From assembly GCF_958295425.1 (NCBI RefSeq), contig NC_081154.1, positions 19,685,951 through 19,749,950 on the forward strand: a DNA stretch of 64,000 nt, written 5' to 3'. Source of the DNA: Solea solea. Its lineage: Eukaryota; Chordata; Actinopteri; Pleuronectiformes; Soleidae. The notes under the pieces are model-generated. The model was not told where the DNA came from, made no database searches, and saw only the letters and a list, made by a program, of their open reading frames with translations. Position numbers and translations under genes: made by a program. This document shows positions 29,901 to 43,200 of the stretch, piece by piece (positions within the stretch are counted from its first letter, which is position 1; every line of letters begins with the position of its first letter).

Positions 29901-32900
29901 TATGAGCTGATCCTCTAAAGACAGAGACAGAGACACAAATATGAGCTGGTCCTCTAAAGACAGACACAGAGGACACAAATATGAGCTGATCCTCTAAAGA
30001 CAGAGACAGAGGACATAAATATGAGATGATCCTCTAAAAACAGAGGACACGAATATGAGCTGATCCTCTAAAGACAGAGGACACAAATATGAGCTGGTCC
30101 TCTAAAAACAGACACTGAGGACACAAATATGAGCTGGTCCTCTAGAGACAAAGACAGAGACACAAATATGAGCTTGTCCTCTAAAGACAGAGGCACAAAA
30201 ATGAGCTGGTCCTCTAAAGACAGAGACAGAGACACACATCTGAGCTGGTCCTCGAAAGAAAGAGGACACAAATATGAGCTGGTCCTCTAATGACAGAGGA
30301 CACAAATCTGAGCTGGTCCTCTAAAGGAAGAGACAGAGACACACATCTGAGCTGGTCCACTAAAGACAGACACAGAGGACACAAATATGAGCTGATCCTC
30401 TAAAGACAGAGACAGAGGACATAAATATGAGATGTTCCTCTAAAAACAGAGGACACGAATATGAGCTGAACCTCTAAAGACAGAGGACACAAATATGAGC
30501 TGGTCCTCTAAAAACAGACACTGAGGACACAAATATGAGCTGGTCCTCTAGAGACAAAGACAGAGACACAAATATGAGCTTGTCCTCTAAAGACAGAGGC
30601 ACAAAAATGAGCTGGTCCTCTAAAGACAGAGACAGAGACACACATCTGAGCTGGTCCTCGAAAGAAAGAGGACACAAATATGAGCTGGTCCTCTAATGAC
30701 AGAGGACACAAATCTGAGCTGGTCCTCTAAAGGAAGAGACAGAGACACAAATATGAGCTGGTCCTCTAAAGACAGAGACACAAATCTGAGCTGGTCCACT
30801 AAAGACAGACACAGAGACAAATATCTGAGCCGGTCCTCTAAAGACAGAGGACACAAATATGAACTAGTCCTGTAAAGGAAGAGACAGAGACACAGACCTG
30901 AGCTGGTCCTCTAAAGACAGAGGACACAGAGACACAAATCTGACCTGGTCCTCTAAAGACAGAGATACAAATATGAGCTGATCCTCTAAAGACAGAGACA
31001 GAGACACAAATATGAGCTGGTCCTCTAAAGACAGAGACAGAGGACACAAATATGAGATGATCCTCTAAAAACAGAGGACACAAATATGAGCTGATCCTCT
31101 AAAGACAGAGGACACAAATATGAGCTGGTCCTCTAAAAACAGACACTGAGGACACAAATATGAGCTGGTCCTCTAGAGACAAAGACAGAGACACAAATAT
31201 GAGCTTGTCCTCTAAAGACAGAGGCACAAAAATGAGCTTGTCCTCTAAAGACAGAGACAGAGACACACATCTGAGCTGGTCCTTGAAAGAAAGAGGACAC
31301 AAATATGAGCTGGTCCTCTAATGACAGAGGACACAAATCTGAGCTGGTCCTCTAAAGGAAGAGACAGAGACACAAATATGAGCTGGTCCTCTAAAGACAG
31401 AGACACAAATCTGAGCTGGTCCACTAAAGACAGACACAGAGACAAATATCTGAGCCGGTCCTCTAAAGACAGAGGACACAAATATGAACTAGTCCTGTAA
31501 AGGAAGAGACAGAGACACAGACCTGAGCTGGTCCTCTAAAGACAGAGGACACAGAGACACAAATCTGACCTGGTCCTCTAAAGACAGAGATACAAATATG
31601 AGCTGGTCCTCTAAAGACAGAGACAGAGGACACAAATATGAGCTGGTCCTCTAAAGACAGACACAGAGACACAAGTATGAGCTTGTCCTCTCAAGACAGA
31701 GACAGAGACACAAATATGAGCTGGTCCTCTAAAGAAAGACACAGAGACACAAAGATGAGCTTGTCCTCTAAAGACAGAGACAGATACACAAATATGAGCT
31801 GGTCCTCTAAAGACAGAGGACACAAATCTGAGCTGGTCCTCTAAAGACAGAGACAGAGACACAAATATGAGCTGGTCCTCTATAACCAGAGACAGAGGAC
31901 ACAAATATGAGCTGGTCCTCTAAAGACAGAGACAGAGACACATATATGAGCTGGTCCTCTAAAGACAGAGACAGGGACACAAATATGAGCTGGTCCTCTA
32001 AAGACAGAGACAGAGACACATGAGCTGGTCCTCTAAAGACAGACACAGAGACACAAATCTGAGCTTGTCCTCTAACGACAGATACAGAGAGACACATATG
32101 AGTTGGTCCTCTAAAGACAGACACAGAGACACAAATCTGAGCTTGTCCTCTAAAGACAGAGACAGAGACACAAATCTGAACCGGTCCTCTAAAGACAGAG
32201 ACAGAGACACATATATGAGCTGGTCCTCTTAAGACAGAGACACAAATCTGAGCTTGTCCTCTAAAGACAGAGACAGAGACACAATTATGACCTGGTCCTC
32301 TAAAGACAGAGATATAAATATGAGCTGGTCCTCTAAAGACAGGGACAGATACACAAATATGATGGGGTCCTCTAAAGACAGACACAGAGACACACATCTG
32401 AGCTGGTCCTCAAAAGACAGAGGACACAAATCTGAGCTGGTCCTCTATAACCAGTGACAGAGGACACAAATATGAGCTGGGCCTCTAAAGACAGAGACAC
32501 ATATATGAGCTGGTCCTCTAAAGACAGACACAGAGACACAAATATGAGCTGGTCCTCTAAAAACAGACACTGAGGCACAAAAATGAGCTAGTCCTCTAAA
32601 GGAAGAGACAGAGACACACATATGAGCTGGTCCTCCAAAGACAGAGACAGAGACACATATATGAGCTGGTCCTCTAAAGACAGACACAGAGGACACAAAT
32701 ATGAGCTGGTCCTCTAAAAACAGACACTGAGGACACAAATATGAGCTGGTCCTCTAGAGACAAAGACAGAGACACAAATATGAGCTGGTCCTCTAAAGAC
32801 AGAGACAGAGACACATATATGAGCTGGTCCTCTAAAGACAGACACAGAGGACACAAATATGAGCTGGTCCTCTAAAAACAGACACTGAGGACACAAATAT

Positions 32901-35900
32901 GAGCTGGTCCTCTAGAGACAAAGACAGAGACACAAATATGAGCTTGTCCTCTAAAGACAGAGGCACAAAAATGAGCTTGTCCTCTAAAGACAGAGACAGA
33001 GACACACATCTGAGCTGCTCCTTGAAAGAAAGAGGACACAAATATGAGCTGGTCCTCTAATGACAGAGGACACAAATCTGAGCTGGTCCTCTAAAGGAAG
33101 AGACAGAGACACAAATATGAGCTGGTCCTCTAAAGACAGAGACACAAATCTGAGCTGGTCCACTAAAGACAGACACAGAGACAAATATCTGAGCCGGTCC
33201 TCTAAAGACAGAGGACACAAATATGAACTAGTCCTGTAAAGGAAGAGACAGAGACACAGACCTGAGCTGGTCCTCTAAAGACAGAGGACACAGAGACACA
33301 AATCTGACCTGGTCCTCTAAAGACAGAGATACAAATATGAGCTGGTCCTCTAAAGACAGAGACAGAGGACACAAATATGAGCTGGTCCTCTAAAGACAGA
33401 GGCACAAATATGAGCTGGTCCTCTAAAGACAGACACAGAGACACAAGTATGAGCTTGTCCTCTCAAGACAGAGACAGAGACACAAATATGAGCTGGTCCT
33501 CTAAAGAAAGACACAGAGACACAAAGATGAGCTTGTCCTCTAAAGACAGAGACAGATACACAAATATGAGCTGGTCCTCTAAAGACAGACACAGAGACAC
33601 AAATATGAGCTGATCCTCAAAAGACAGAGGACACAAATCTGAGCTGGTCCTCTAAAGACAGAGACAGAGACACAAATATGAGCTGGTCCTCTATAACCAG
33701 AGACAGAGGACACAAATATGAGCTGGTCCTCTAAAGACAGAGACAGAGACACATATATGAGCTGGTCCTCTAAAGACAGAGACAGAGACACAAATATGAG
33801 CTGGTCCTCTAAAGACAGAGACAGAGACACATATATGAGCTGGTCCTCTAAAGACAGACACAGAGACACAAATCTGAGCTTGTCCTCTAACGACAGATAC
33901 AGAGAGACACATATGAGTTGGTCCTCTAAAGACAGACACAGAGACACAAATCTGAGCTTGTCCTCTAAAGACAGAGACAGAGACACAAATCTGAACCGGT
34001 CCTCTAAAGACAGAGACAGAGACACATATATGAGCTGGTCCTCTTAAGACAGAGACACAAATCTGAGCTTGTCCTCTAAAGACAGAGACAGAGACACAAT
34101 TATGACCTGGTCCTCTAAAGACAGAGATATAAATATGAGCTGGTCCTCTAAAGTCAGAGACAGAGACACAAATATGAGCTGGTCCTCTAAAGACAGGGAC
34201 AGATACACAAATATGATGGGGTCCTCTAAAGACAGACACAGAGACACACATCTGAGCTGGTCCTCAAAAGACAGAGGACACAAATCTGAGCTGGTCCTCT
34301 ATAACCAGCGACAGAGGACACAAATATGAGCTGGGCCTCTAAAGACAGAGACACATATATGAGCTGGTCCTCTAAAGACAGACACAGAGACACAAATATG
34401 AGCTGGTCCTCTAAAAACAGACACTGAGGCACAAAAATGAGCTAGTCCTCTAAAGGAAGAGACAGAGACACACATATGAGCTGGTCCTCCAAAGACAGAG
34501 ACACAAATATGAGCTGGTCCTCTAAAGACAGACACAGAGACACAAATATGAGCTTGTCCTCTAAGGTCAGAGACAGAGACACAAATATGTGCTGGTCCTC
34601 TAAAGACAGAGACACAAATATGAGCTGGTCGTCTAAAGACAGAGACAGAGACATATATATGAGCTGGTCGTCTAAAGACAGACTCAGAGAAACAAATATG
34701 AGCTGGTCCTCTAAAGACAGACACAGAGACACAATTATGACCTGGTCCTCTATAGACAGAGACGGAGGACACATATATGAGCTTGTCCTCTAAAGACAGA
34801 GACACACATCTGAGCTGGTCCTCGAAAGAAAGAGGACACAAATATGAACTTGTCCTCTAATGACAGAGGACACAAATCTGAGCTAGTCCTCTAAAGGAAG
34901 AGACAAAGACACAAATATGAGCTGGTCCTCTTAAGACAGAGACACAAATATGAGCTGGTCCACTAAAGACAGACACAGAGACACAACTATGAGCTGGTAC
35001 TCTAAAGACAGAGGACACAAATCTGAGCTGGTCCTCTAAAGACGGAGACACACATCTGAGCTGGTCCTCTAAAGACAGAGACAGAGACACAATTATGACC
35101 TGGTCCTCTAAAGACAGAGACACAAATATGAGCTGGTCCTCTAAAGACAGACACAGACACAAATATGAGCTGGTCATCTAAAGACAGAGACAGAGACACA
35201 TATATCAGCTGGTCCTCTAAAGACAGACACAGAGACACACATCTGAGCTTGTCCTCTAAAGACAGAGACAGAGACACAAATCTGAGCTTGTCCTGTAAAG
35301 ACAGAGACAGAGACACACATCTGAGCTGGTCCTCGAAAGAAAGAGGACACAAATATGAGCTGGTACTCTAATGACAGAGGACACATATATGAGCTGGTCC
35401 TCTTAAGACAGAGACAGAGACACAAATATGAGCTGGTCCTCTAAAGACAGAGACACATATATGAGCTGGTCCTCTAAAGACAGAGACAGAGACACATATA
35501 TGAGCTGGTCCTCTAAAGACAGACACAGAGACACAAATCTGAGCTTGTCCTCTAAAGACAGAGACACAAATCTGAGCTTGTCCTGTAAAGACAGAGACAC
35601 ACATCTGAGCTGGTCCTCGAAAGAAAGAGGACACAAATATGAGCTGGTACTCTAATGACAGAGGACACATATATGAGCTGGTCCTCTTAAGACAGAGACA
35701 GAGACACATATATGAGCTGGTCCTCTAAAGACAGCGACAGAGACACATATATGAGCTGGTCCTCTAAAGACAGAGACAGAGACACAAATCTGAGCTTGTC
35801 CTGTAAAGACAGAGACAGAGACACAAATCTGAGCTTGTCCTGTAAAGACAGAGACAGAGACACACATCTGAGCTGGTCCTCGAAAGAAAGAGGACACAAA

Positions 35901-38900
35901 TATGAGCTGGTACTCTAATGACAGAGGACACATATATGAGCTGGTCCTCTTAAGACAGAGACAGAGACACATATATGAGCTGGTCCTCTAAAGACAGCGA
36001 CAGAGACACATATATGAGCTGGTCCTCTAAAGACAGAGACAGAGACACATATATGAGCTGGTCCTCTAAAGACAGAGACAGAGACACAAGTATGAGCTTG
36101 TCCTCTCAAGACAGAGACAGAGACACAAATATGAGCTGGTCCTCTAAAGAAAGACACAGAGACACAAAGATGAGCTTGTCCTCTAAAGACAGAGACAGAT
36201 ACACAAATATGAGCTGGTCCTCTAAAGACAGACACAGAGACACAAATATGAGCTGATCCTCAAAAGACAGAGGACACAAATCTGAGCTGGTCCTCTAAAG
36301 ACAGAGACAGAGACACAAATATGAGCTGGTCCTCTATAACCAGAGACAAAGGACACAAATATGAGCTGGTCCTCTAAAGACAGAGACAGAGACACATATA
36401 TGAGCTGGTCCTCTAAAGACAGAGACAGAGACACAAATATGAGCTGGTCCTCTAAAGACAGAGACAGAGACACATATATGAGCTGGTCCTCTAAAGACAG
36501 ACACAGAGACACAAATCTGAGCTTGTCCTCTAACGACAGATACAGAGAGACACATATGAGTTGGTCCTCTAAAGACAGACACAGAGACACAAATCTGAGC
36601 TTGTCCTCTAAAGACAGAGACAGAGACACAAATCTGAACCGGTCCTCTAAAGACAGAGACAGAGACACATATATGAGCTGGTCCTCTTAAGACAGAGACA
36701 CAAATCTGAGCTTGTCCTCTAAAGACAGAGACAGAGACACAATTATGACCTGGTCCTCTAAAGACAGAGATATAAATATGAGCTGGTCCTCTAAAGTCAG
36801 AGACAGAGACACAAATATGAGCTGGTCCTCTAAAGACAGGGACAGATACACAAATATGATGGGGTCCTCTAAAGACAGACACAGAGACACACATCTGAGC
36901 TGGTCCTCAAAAGACAGAGGACACAAATCTGAGCTGGTCCTCTATAACCAGCGACAGAGGACACAAATATGAGCTGGGCCTCTAAAGACAGAGACACATA
37001 TATGAGCTGGTCCTCTAAAGACAGACACAGAGACACAAATATGAGCTGGTCCTCTAAAAACAGACACTGAGGCACAAAAATGAGCTAGTCCTCTAAAGGA
37101 AGAGACAGAGACACACATATGAGCTGGTCCTCCAAAGACAGAGACACAAATATGAGCTGGTCCTCTAAAGACAGACACAGAGACACAAATATGAGCTTGT
37201 CCTCTAAGGTCAGAGACAGAGACACAAATATGTGCTGGTCCTCTAAAGACAGAGACACAAATATGAGCTGGTCGTCTAAAGACAGAGACAGAGACATATA
37301 TATGAGCTGGTCGTCTAAAGACAGACTCAGAGAAACAAATATGAGCTGGTCCTCTAAAGACAGACACAGAGACACAATTATGACCTGGTCCTCTATAGAC
37401 AGAGACGGAGGACACATATATGAGCTTGTCCTCTAAAGACAGAGACACACATCTGAGCTGGTCCTCGAAAGAAAGAGGACACAAATATGAGCTTGTCCTC
37501 TAATGACAGAGGACACAAATCTGAGCTAGTCCTCTAAAGGAAGAGACAAAGACACAAATATGAGCTGGTCCTCTTAAGACAGAGACACAAATATGAGCTG
37601 GTCCACTAAAGACAGACACAGAGACACAACTATGAGCTGGTACTCTAAAGACAGAGGACACAAATCTGAGCTGGTCCTCTAAAGACGGAGACACACATCT
37701 GAGCTGGTCCTCTAAAGACAGAGACAGAGACACAATTATGACCTGGTCCTCTAAAGACAGAGACACAAATATGAGCTGGTCCTCTAAAGACAGACACAGA
37801 CACAAATATGAGCTGGTCATCTAAAGACAGAGACAGAGACACATATATCAGCTGGTCCTCTAAAGACAGACACAGAGACACACATCTGAGCTTGTCCTCT
37901 AAAGACAGAGACAGAGACACAAATCTGAGCTTGTCCTGTAAAGACAGAGACAGAGACACACATCTGAGCTGGTCCTCGAAAGAAAGAGGACACAAATATG
38001 AGCTGGTACTCTAATGACAGAGGACACATATATGAGCTGGTCCTCTTAAGACAGAGACAGAGACACAAATATGAGCTGGTCCTCTAAAGACAGAGACACA
38101 TATATGAGCTGGTCCTCTAAAGACAGAGACAGAGACACATATATGAGCTGGTCCTCTAAAGACAGACACAGAGACACAAATCTGAGCTTGTCCTCTAAAG
38201 ACAGAGACACAAATCTGAGCTTGTCCTGTAAAGACAGAGACAGAGACACACATCTGAGCTGGTCCTCGAAAGAAAGAGGACACAAATATGAGCTGGTACT
38301 CTAATGACAGAGGACACATATATGAGCTGGTCCTCTTAAGACAGAGACAGAGACACATATATGAGCTGGTCCTCTAAAGACAGCGACAGAGACACATATA
38401 TGAGCTGGTCCTCTAAAGACAGAGACAGAGACACATATATGAGCTGGTCCTCTAAAGACAGAGACAGAGACACAAATATGAGCTGGTCCTCTAAAGACAG
38501 ACACAGAGACACAAATCTGAACTGGTCCTCGAAAGACAGAGACACATATATGAGCTGGTCCTCTAAAGACAGACACAGAGACACATATATGAGCTGGTCC
38601 TCTAAAGACAGACACAGAGACACACATCTGAGCTGGTCCTCTAAAGACAGAGGACACAAATATGAGCTGATCCTCTAAAGACAGACACAGAGACACAAAT
38701 ATGAGCTGGTCCCCTTAAGTCAGAGACAGAGGACACAAATATGTGCTGGTCCTCTAAAGACAGATACAGAGACACAAATATGAGCTGGTCCTCTAATGAC
38801 AGAGACTGAGACACATATATGAGCTGGTCCTCTAAGACAGAGGCAGAAATATGAGCTTGTCCTCTAAAGACAGACACAGAGACACAAATATGAGCTTGTC

Positions 38901-38940
38901 CTCTGAAGACAGACACAGAGACACAAATATGAGAGACATG
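26910..38940. repeat. Satellite array, 33-39-bp units with higher-order structure
   Basis: About 12 kb of units of the form ATGAGCTGGTCCTCTAAAGA + CAGAGACAGAGACACAAAT, with 33-bp variants lacking CAGAGA. Left third: a 1,476-bp higher-order unit repeats about three times (same landmark at 27116, 28592 and 30068; at 28147, 29623 and 31099). Right part: a 2,643-bp unit is present twice (33579/36222, 34299/36942, 35368/38011). A 1,854-bp offset links 32372 with 34226. The start of the array continues left of the hAT insertion (24660-24681). Long open frames on both strands follow from unit lengths divisible by three and are not genes. It lies between aatk and the sialyltransferase. Confidence 0.95.
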
Positions 38941-40210
38941 AAATCAGTTCATATTTTAATACACAAAATCAGTTTTATAAATACAGATTTTAAAAAAGGT
39001 GAAAATCTGACAGAAGACGACTGTGTCTCTACTTTAACATAAATAAAACACACACACACACACACACACACAGCTGTAGGTCTGTATTTAGGGCAGAGAC
39101 ACAGGATATTTTAAGTGAGTGACTGAGCTGCTGTCTCACTGACACACATACAGACACACAGACACAGAGAAACCTGAACCTGACGAGGATTTTGGTGAAC
39201 AGTAAAAACACTGTAAAGTTTGTTTGTGATTCAGTGATAAAAAATTAACACATTTATTTTAATAAAGTAAATCTGTGTTTCTTCAGCTCCTTTTTAGTCT
39301 TGATTATTCACTCATTCATTCATTCACTCACACAGTTCATATATGTGTGGTCCACAGATTCATCCATTCACACAGTGTCTTCTCTGACGTAGGACTGAAC
39401 CCCAACCCCCGCTCCACCGCCGTGCCGCTCGTTTAGAAAACTATGAAATCTATGTTAGCATTTTTCCGTTAGCCAATGCTAAGGCACTTGATGTTTGATC
39501 AAAGTGCTGCAGTGCACTTTTTATTCACTTCATCATCTGTGACTCCGCCCCCTGCTAATAGGTCAAAAGTCAACTGCTAGTGTGTGTGAGAAGGTTTTCA
39601 GTCGTTAGCTTTGAGTGAATGAGTGACTTTCCTTTAGCTGTCACGAAGCAGTGGTTCAGTTTTTGACCTCTGAAGGTTGGAGACGTCTCTGAAGACACAG
39701 TTTCACCAAAAAGCCCTGTACCCATACAGGACTCAGTCCACCTACACTCTGAGGGACAGGGGACATGATGGTGATGGCCGTTCTGGCCAAGGAAGACAGA
39801 AGATACATGAACCCGTACAAACCATCCGTAAACTGAGGTGGACAAAGACACCAATGCTGTCCTAAGCTCTCTCGAGTGAATGAATGAGTGAATGAGCTCA
39901 CAGTGTTTCACTTCACCACCGGTTTCCAGCCTTCAGAGGAGAAAGACCTGGATTTTTCCACCTGAGGAATCTTCACAACGGAAGAAGGTGAGACGTCTTC
40001 AAACTCAACGTCCAATCGAAGACAGCGGGACAGTGGGATTCGTCCTCTGCTGACCACGAGTCTTTGTCTGATAATTTGGACCAAAGGGGTCCCAACCGTG
40101 TCACCAGAGGTCACCATAAAAAAGTTTCTCAAAGACATTTAAAGAGACGCCAACGTCGTAACTGTCCACCATCATGTCCAACAGTCTTTGTGAGACTTCC
40201 TGTCCTGAGG
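38941..40210. other. 3' flank / probable 3' UTR of the sialyltransferase gene
   Basis: Holds a CA microsatellite (39049-39073), a CATTCATTCACTC stretch (39311-39333) and minus-strand AATAAA candidates near 39250. No coding sequence recognised; minus ORFs at 39570-39911 resemble nothing. Confidence 0.35.
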
Positions 40211-43200
40211 TCACTGGTGCATGAAGAGTCGTATGAGTCCGGCTCGGTGCAGCTGCTGCCACAGGCTCATCTCCAGGCGCAGGTCGTGGTTGCTGTAGAA
40301 GGCCACAGCGTGGTAGCTGCTGTCATAGTAATGATCCGAGTAGTTCATGTAGTCTGGAGTCATGAAGCCGTATGCGCTCACCTTTATCAACAGAGAACGC
40401 AGACAAGACCAGCGTCAACCTCACAAAAACTGAGTCAGCATGTTTTCATTCTCAAACAAACTCGTAGAACTCGGCAGGTAAAGTCAGAGTCGGTCTCTTG
40501 TTTGAAGTTTGGAGGCAATTGGTCACTGTATGCCGAAGTCAAAGGGCACTTCCTGTGTTCACTTCGATGTGTTGAATACAAATTGGCACGTTTTATTCTT
40601 AATGTCGGTACAACAAACGCGCTCAGACGAGTTCGCTCATTTGCGTGGAGTGCAAATCGCACCCCAGAATGGATGCCAAAATTCAAAATGGGTTTCGGGA
40701 AATTCGGTGGAACTCAATGTTGCGTCTGTTTTCACCTTAGGGGGCGCTTTAGAGCCCTTGAGCACTTGAGTCAAGAGTTTTTACGCACGTTAACCCCCTA
40801 AAAAAAATGACCGCAAAGACACTGACACACCGTGTCTGTCTTTAGAGGACGTGTTCGGAGTTGGTCTGTTGTGTCCCGTATAAAGTTTGGAGGCCATCGG
40901 TCAATATATGTTGAAGGTAAAGGGCACTTTAGGTAAAGGGCACTAAATGGCAGCTAAACAGCCTACTTCCTGTTGGGTCAAAACCTTTTCGACAACTGTT
41001 AACCTTTGACCTTTTATGTTGGTACGACAAACACGCTTGGACAAGTTCGCTCAGGGTGCAAATCGGCAAAAATTTACGCCAAAAAATTCAAAATGGCCGA
41101 CTTCCTGTTAAGTTGAGGCCATGGTTACGGTGGACTTTTGTTCCGAGTTTCGGTGGAACTTTTTTTTGCCAGACCTGACCTCCATGCCAAAGTTTTTATG
41201 CACATTAACACCCTCAAAAATGGCCGCAAATACACAGATATAATAACAATCTGAAGGATTACAATAGGTTCCTTCCACAAATTTAAGAATTCTAAGAATT
41301 CTGACGGCCTAAAAACAGTCTGACTTCATGTTTGGAACTGACCTCATGAGACGACTACATTTATGATGATTAAATCAACAGCCGAGACACAGTGACGACC
41401 ACTGTCGGATCTCAGTACATTATGGGATTACACGCAGATTAAGATTTCTACTCTGCGTCTAATCTCCACAGGTTACCTGGTCACATGTGTGCAGAGCAGC
41501 CAGCAGCATCACAGCGCCAGTGGACGGGCGATAAATGTTCTTGTGGCTGGTTTTCAGAGTGTTTGATCGGAGGAATCTGAAAGAGAAGAGGACGTGAAAA
41601 ACCCTCACACGATCATCTCACATTTTAACTCCGCCTCTGCAGATGAGCGTCTCACCTGTTTCTGAGGTAACGGATAAAATCTGGGTGGTACATCTTTAGC
41701 TTCTCAGCGGACACATCTGTTCCAAAGAGTGTTGTGGGGCTGTGGAGGAAAGACATCACTGCTGTAAGAGTCATGAGTAGAAGTGGTTTCCAACATCTGA
41801 TCTCCAACAACATCACTTCAACAAAACGTCTGTTTACGTGATGTAACTTCATATAAATCATGTTTGCAAGAGTTAGCAACGACAACTAGAAAGACTGCTT
41901 GCTGATCGCCTGCTTCCTCTCGGTCCATCTGAACTTTGCTATCTTGATATATTGATAGCACATTGATGGCAAGTGTCCCCTACGCAAGTGTACCCCACGC
42001 AAGTGTCCCGTACGCAAGTGTACCCCATGCAAGTGTCCCATACGCAAGTGTCCCCGTACGCAAGTGTCCCGTACACAAGTGTCCCCTACGCAAGTGTACC
42101 CCACGCAAGTGTACCCCATGCAAGTGTCTCATACGCAAGTGTCCCCGTACGCAAGTGTCCCGTACGCAAGTGTACCCCACGCAAGTTTCCCCTACGCAAG
42201 TGTACCTTACGCAAGTGTACCCCACACAAGTGTCCCATACGCGAGTGTACCCCACACAAGTGTCCCCTACGCAAGTGTACCCCACGCAAGTGTACCCCAC
42301 GCAAGTGTACCCCCCACATGTGTCCCGTACGCAAGTGTACCCTACACAAGTGTCCCCTACGCAAGAGTCCCCGATGCAAGTGTACCCCACGCAAGTGTAC
42401 CCCACACAAGAGTCCCGTACGCAAGTGTCCCCTACGCATGTGTACCCCACGCAAGTGTACCCCACACAAGAGTCACATATGCAAGTTTCCCTTACGCAAG
42501 TGTCTCATGAGGTTCCTCGTACAAATTGATGCCAGGAGCCGTTTGATTTGTGATGAATTGAACAGTTTCTCACTCTCTGTTTCGCTCACGCCCTCGTTCC
42601 ACTCGAGTGTGCGTCGCCGCAGCTTTCATGAGCAGGTAGTCGCGGTCGTGGTCGGGCAGAAAGACGTAGCGTGTTTCCTGTTGGACGACAGCAGCAGAGA
42701 CGATGACAGACGTGATGGTGTTAAGGATTTATTGTTGTTAAGTTGTTGTCCTGACCTCAGAGTGGGGCGGTCTTCTGTAGCCGACGCCCGCATAGCTGTT
42801 CAGGGAGTTCATTAATGTGTTGGTGGAGAAAGTGTAGTGCGTGGTCCGAGAGCCCACGTCCTGCTCAAAGCCCTGAGTGATCGCCCCGTTAGTTCTGAAA
42901 ATCACAAACATGAAATGAGCGTGAGATCGTCTGTTCACATCTGAGTCTCTGGCTCCAGCGTCCAGGATTATTCACAGTTTGAGCTTAATCTCACGATATA
43001 CAGAGATTATCAGAGATTACCTGAGGTTTACTCATGTTACTGTGAAAATGTGTAATTTTACTTTTACTTAGAATGTTTTTGTTTTCAGGTGAACGATGAG
43101 GACAGGTGAATGATAAGAACAGGTGAGGACAGGTGAATGATGAGGACAGGTGAGGACAGGTGAACGATGAGGACAGGTGAATGATAAGAACAGGTGAGGA

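Noticed and set aside
27116..38916. Dozens of 60-200-codon ORFs on both strands
   Set aside because: All are translations of the satellite unit, which has length divisible by three; they repeat identically with the higher-order period and have no independent coding signature.
26910..38940. CRISPR-like regular repeats
   Set aside because: The host is a vertebrate, units are contiguous without unique spacers, and there are no cas genes.
41963..42815. 280-codon ORF with repeated CTPRKC and related frames
   Set aside because: Product of the 15-bp intron minisatellite; runs antisense into sialyltransferase exon 6.
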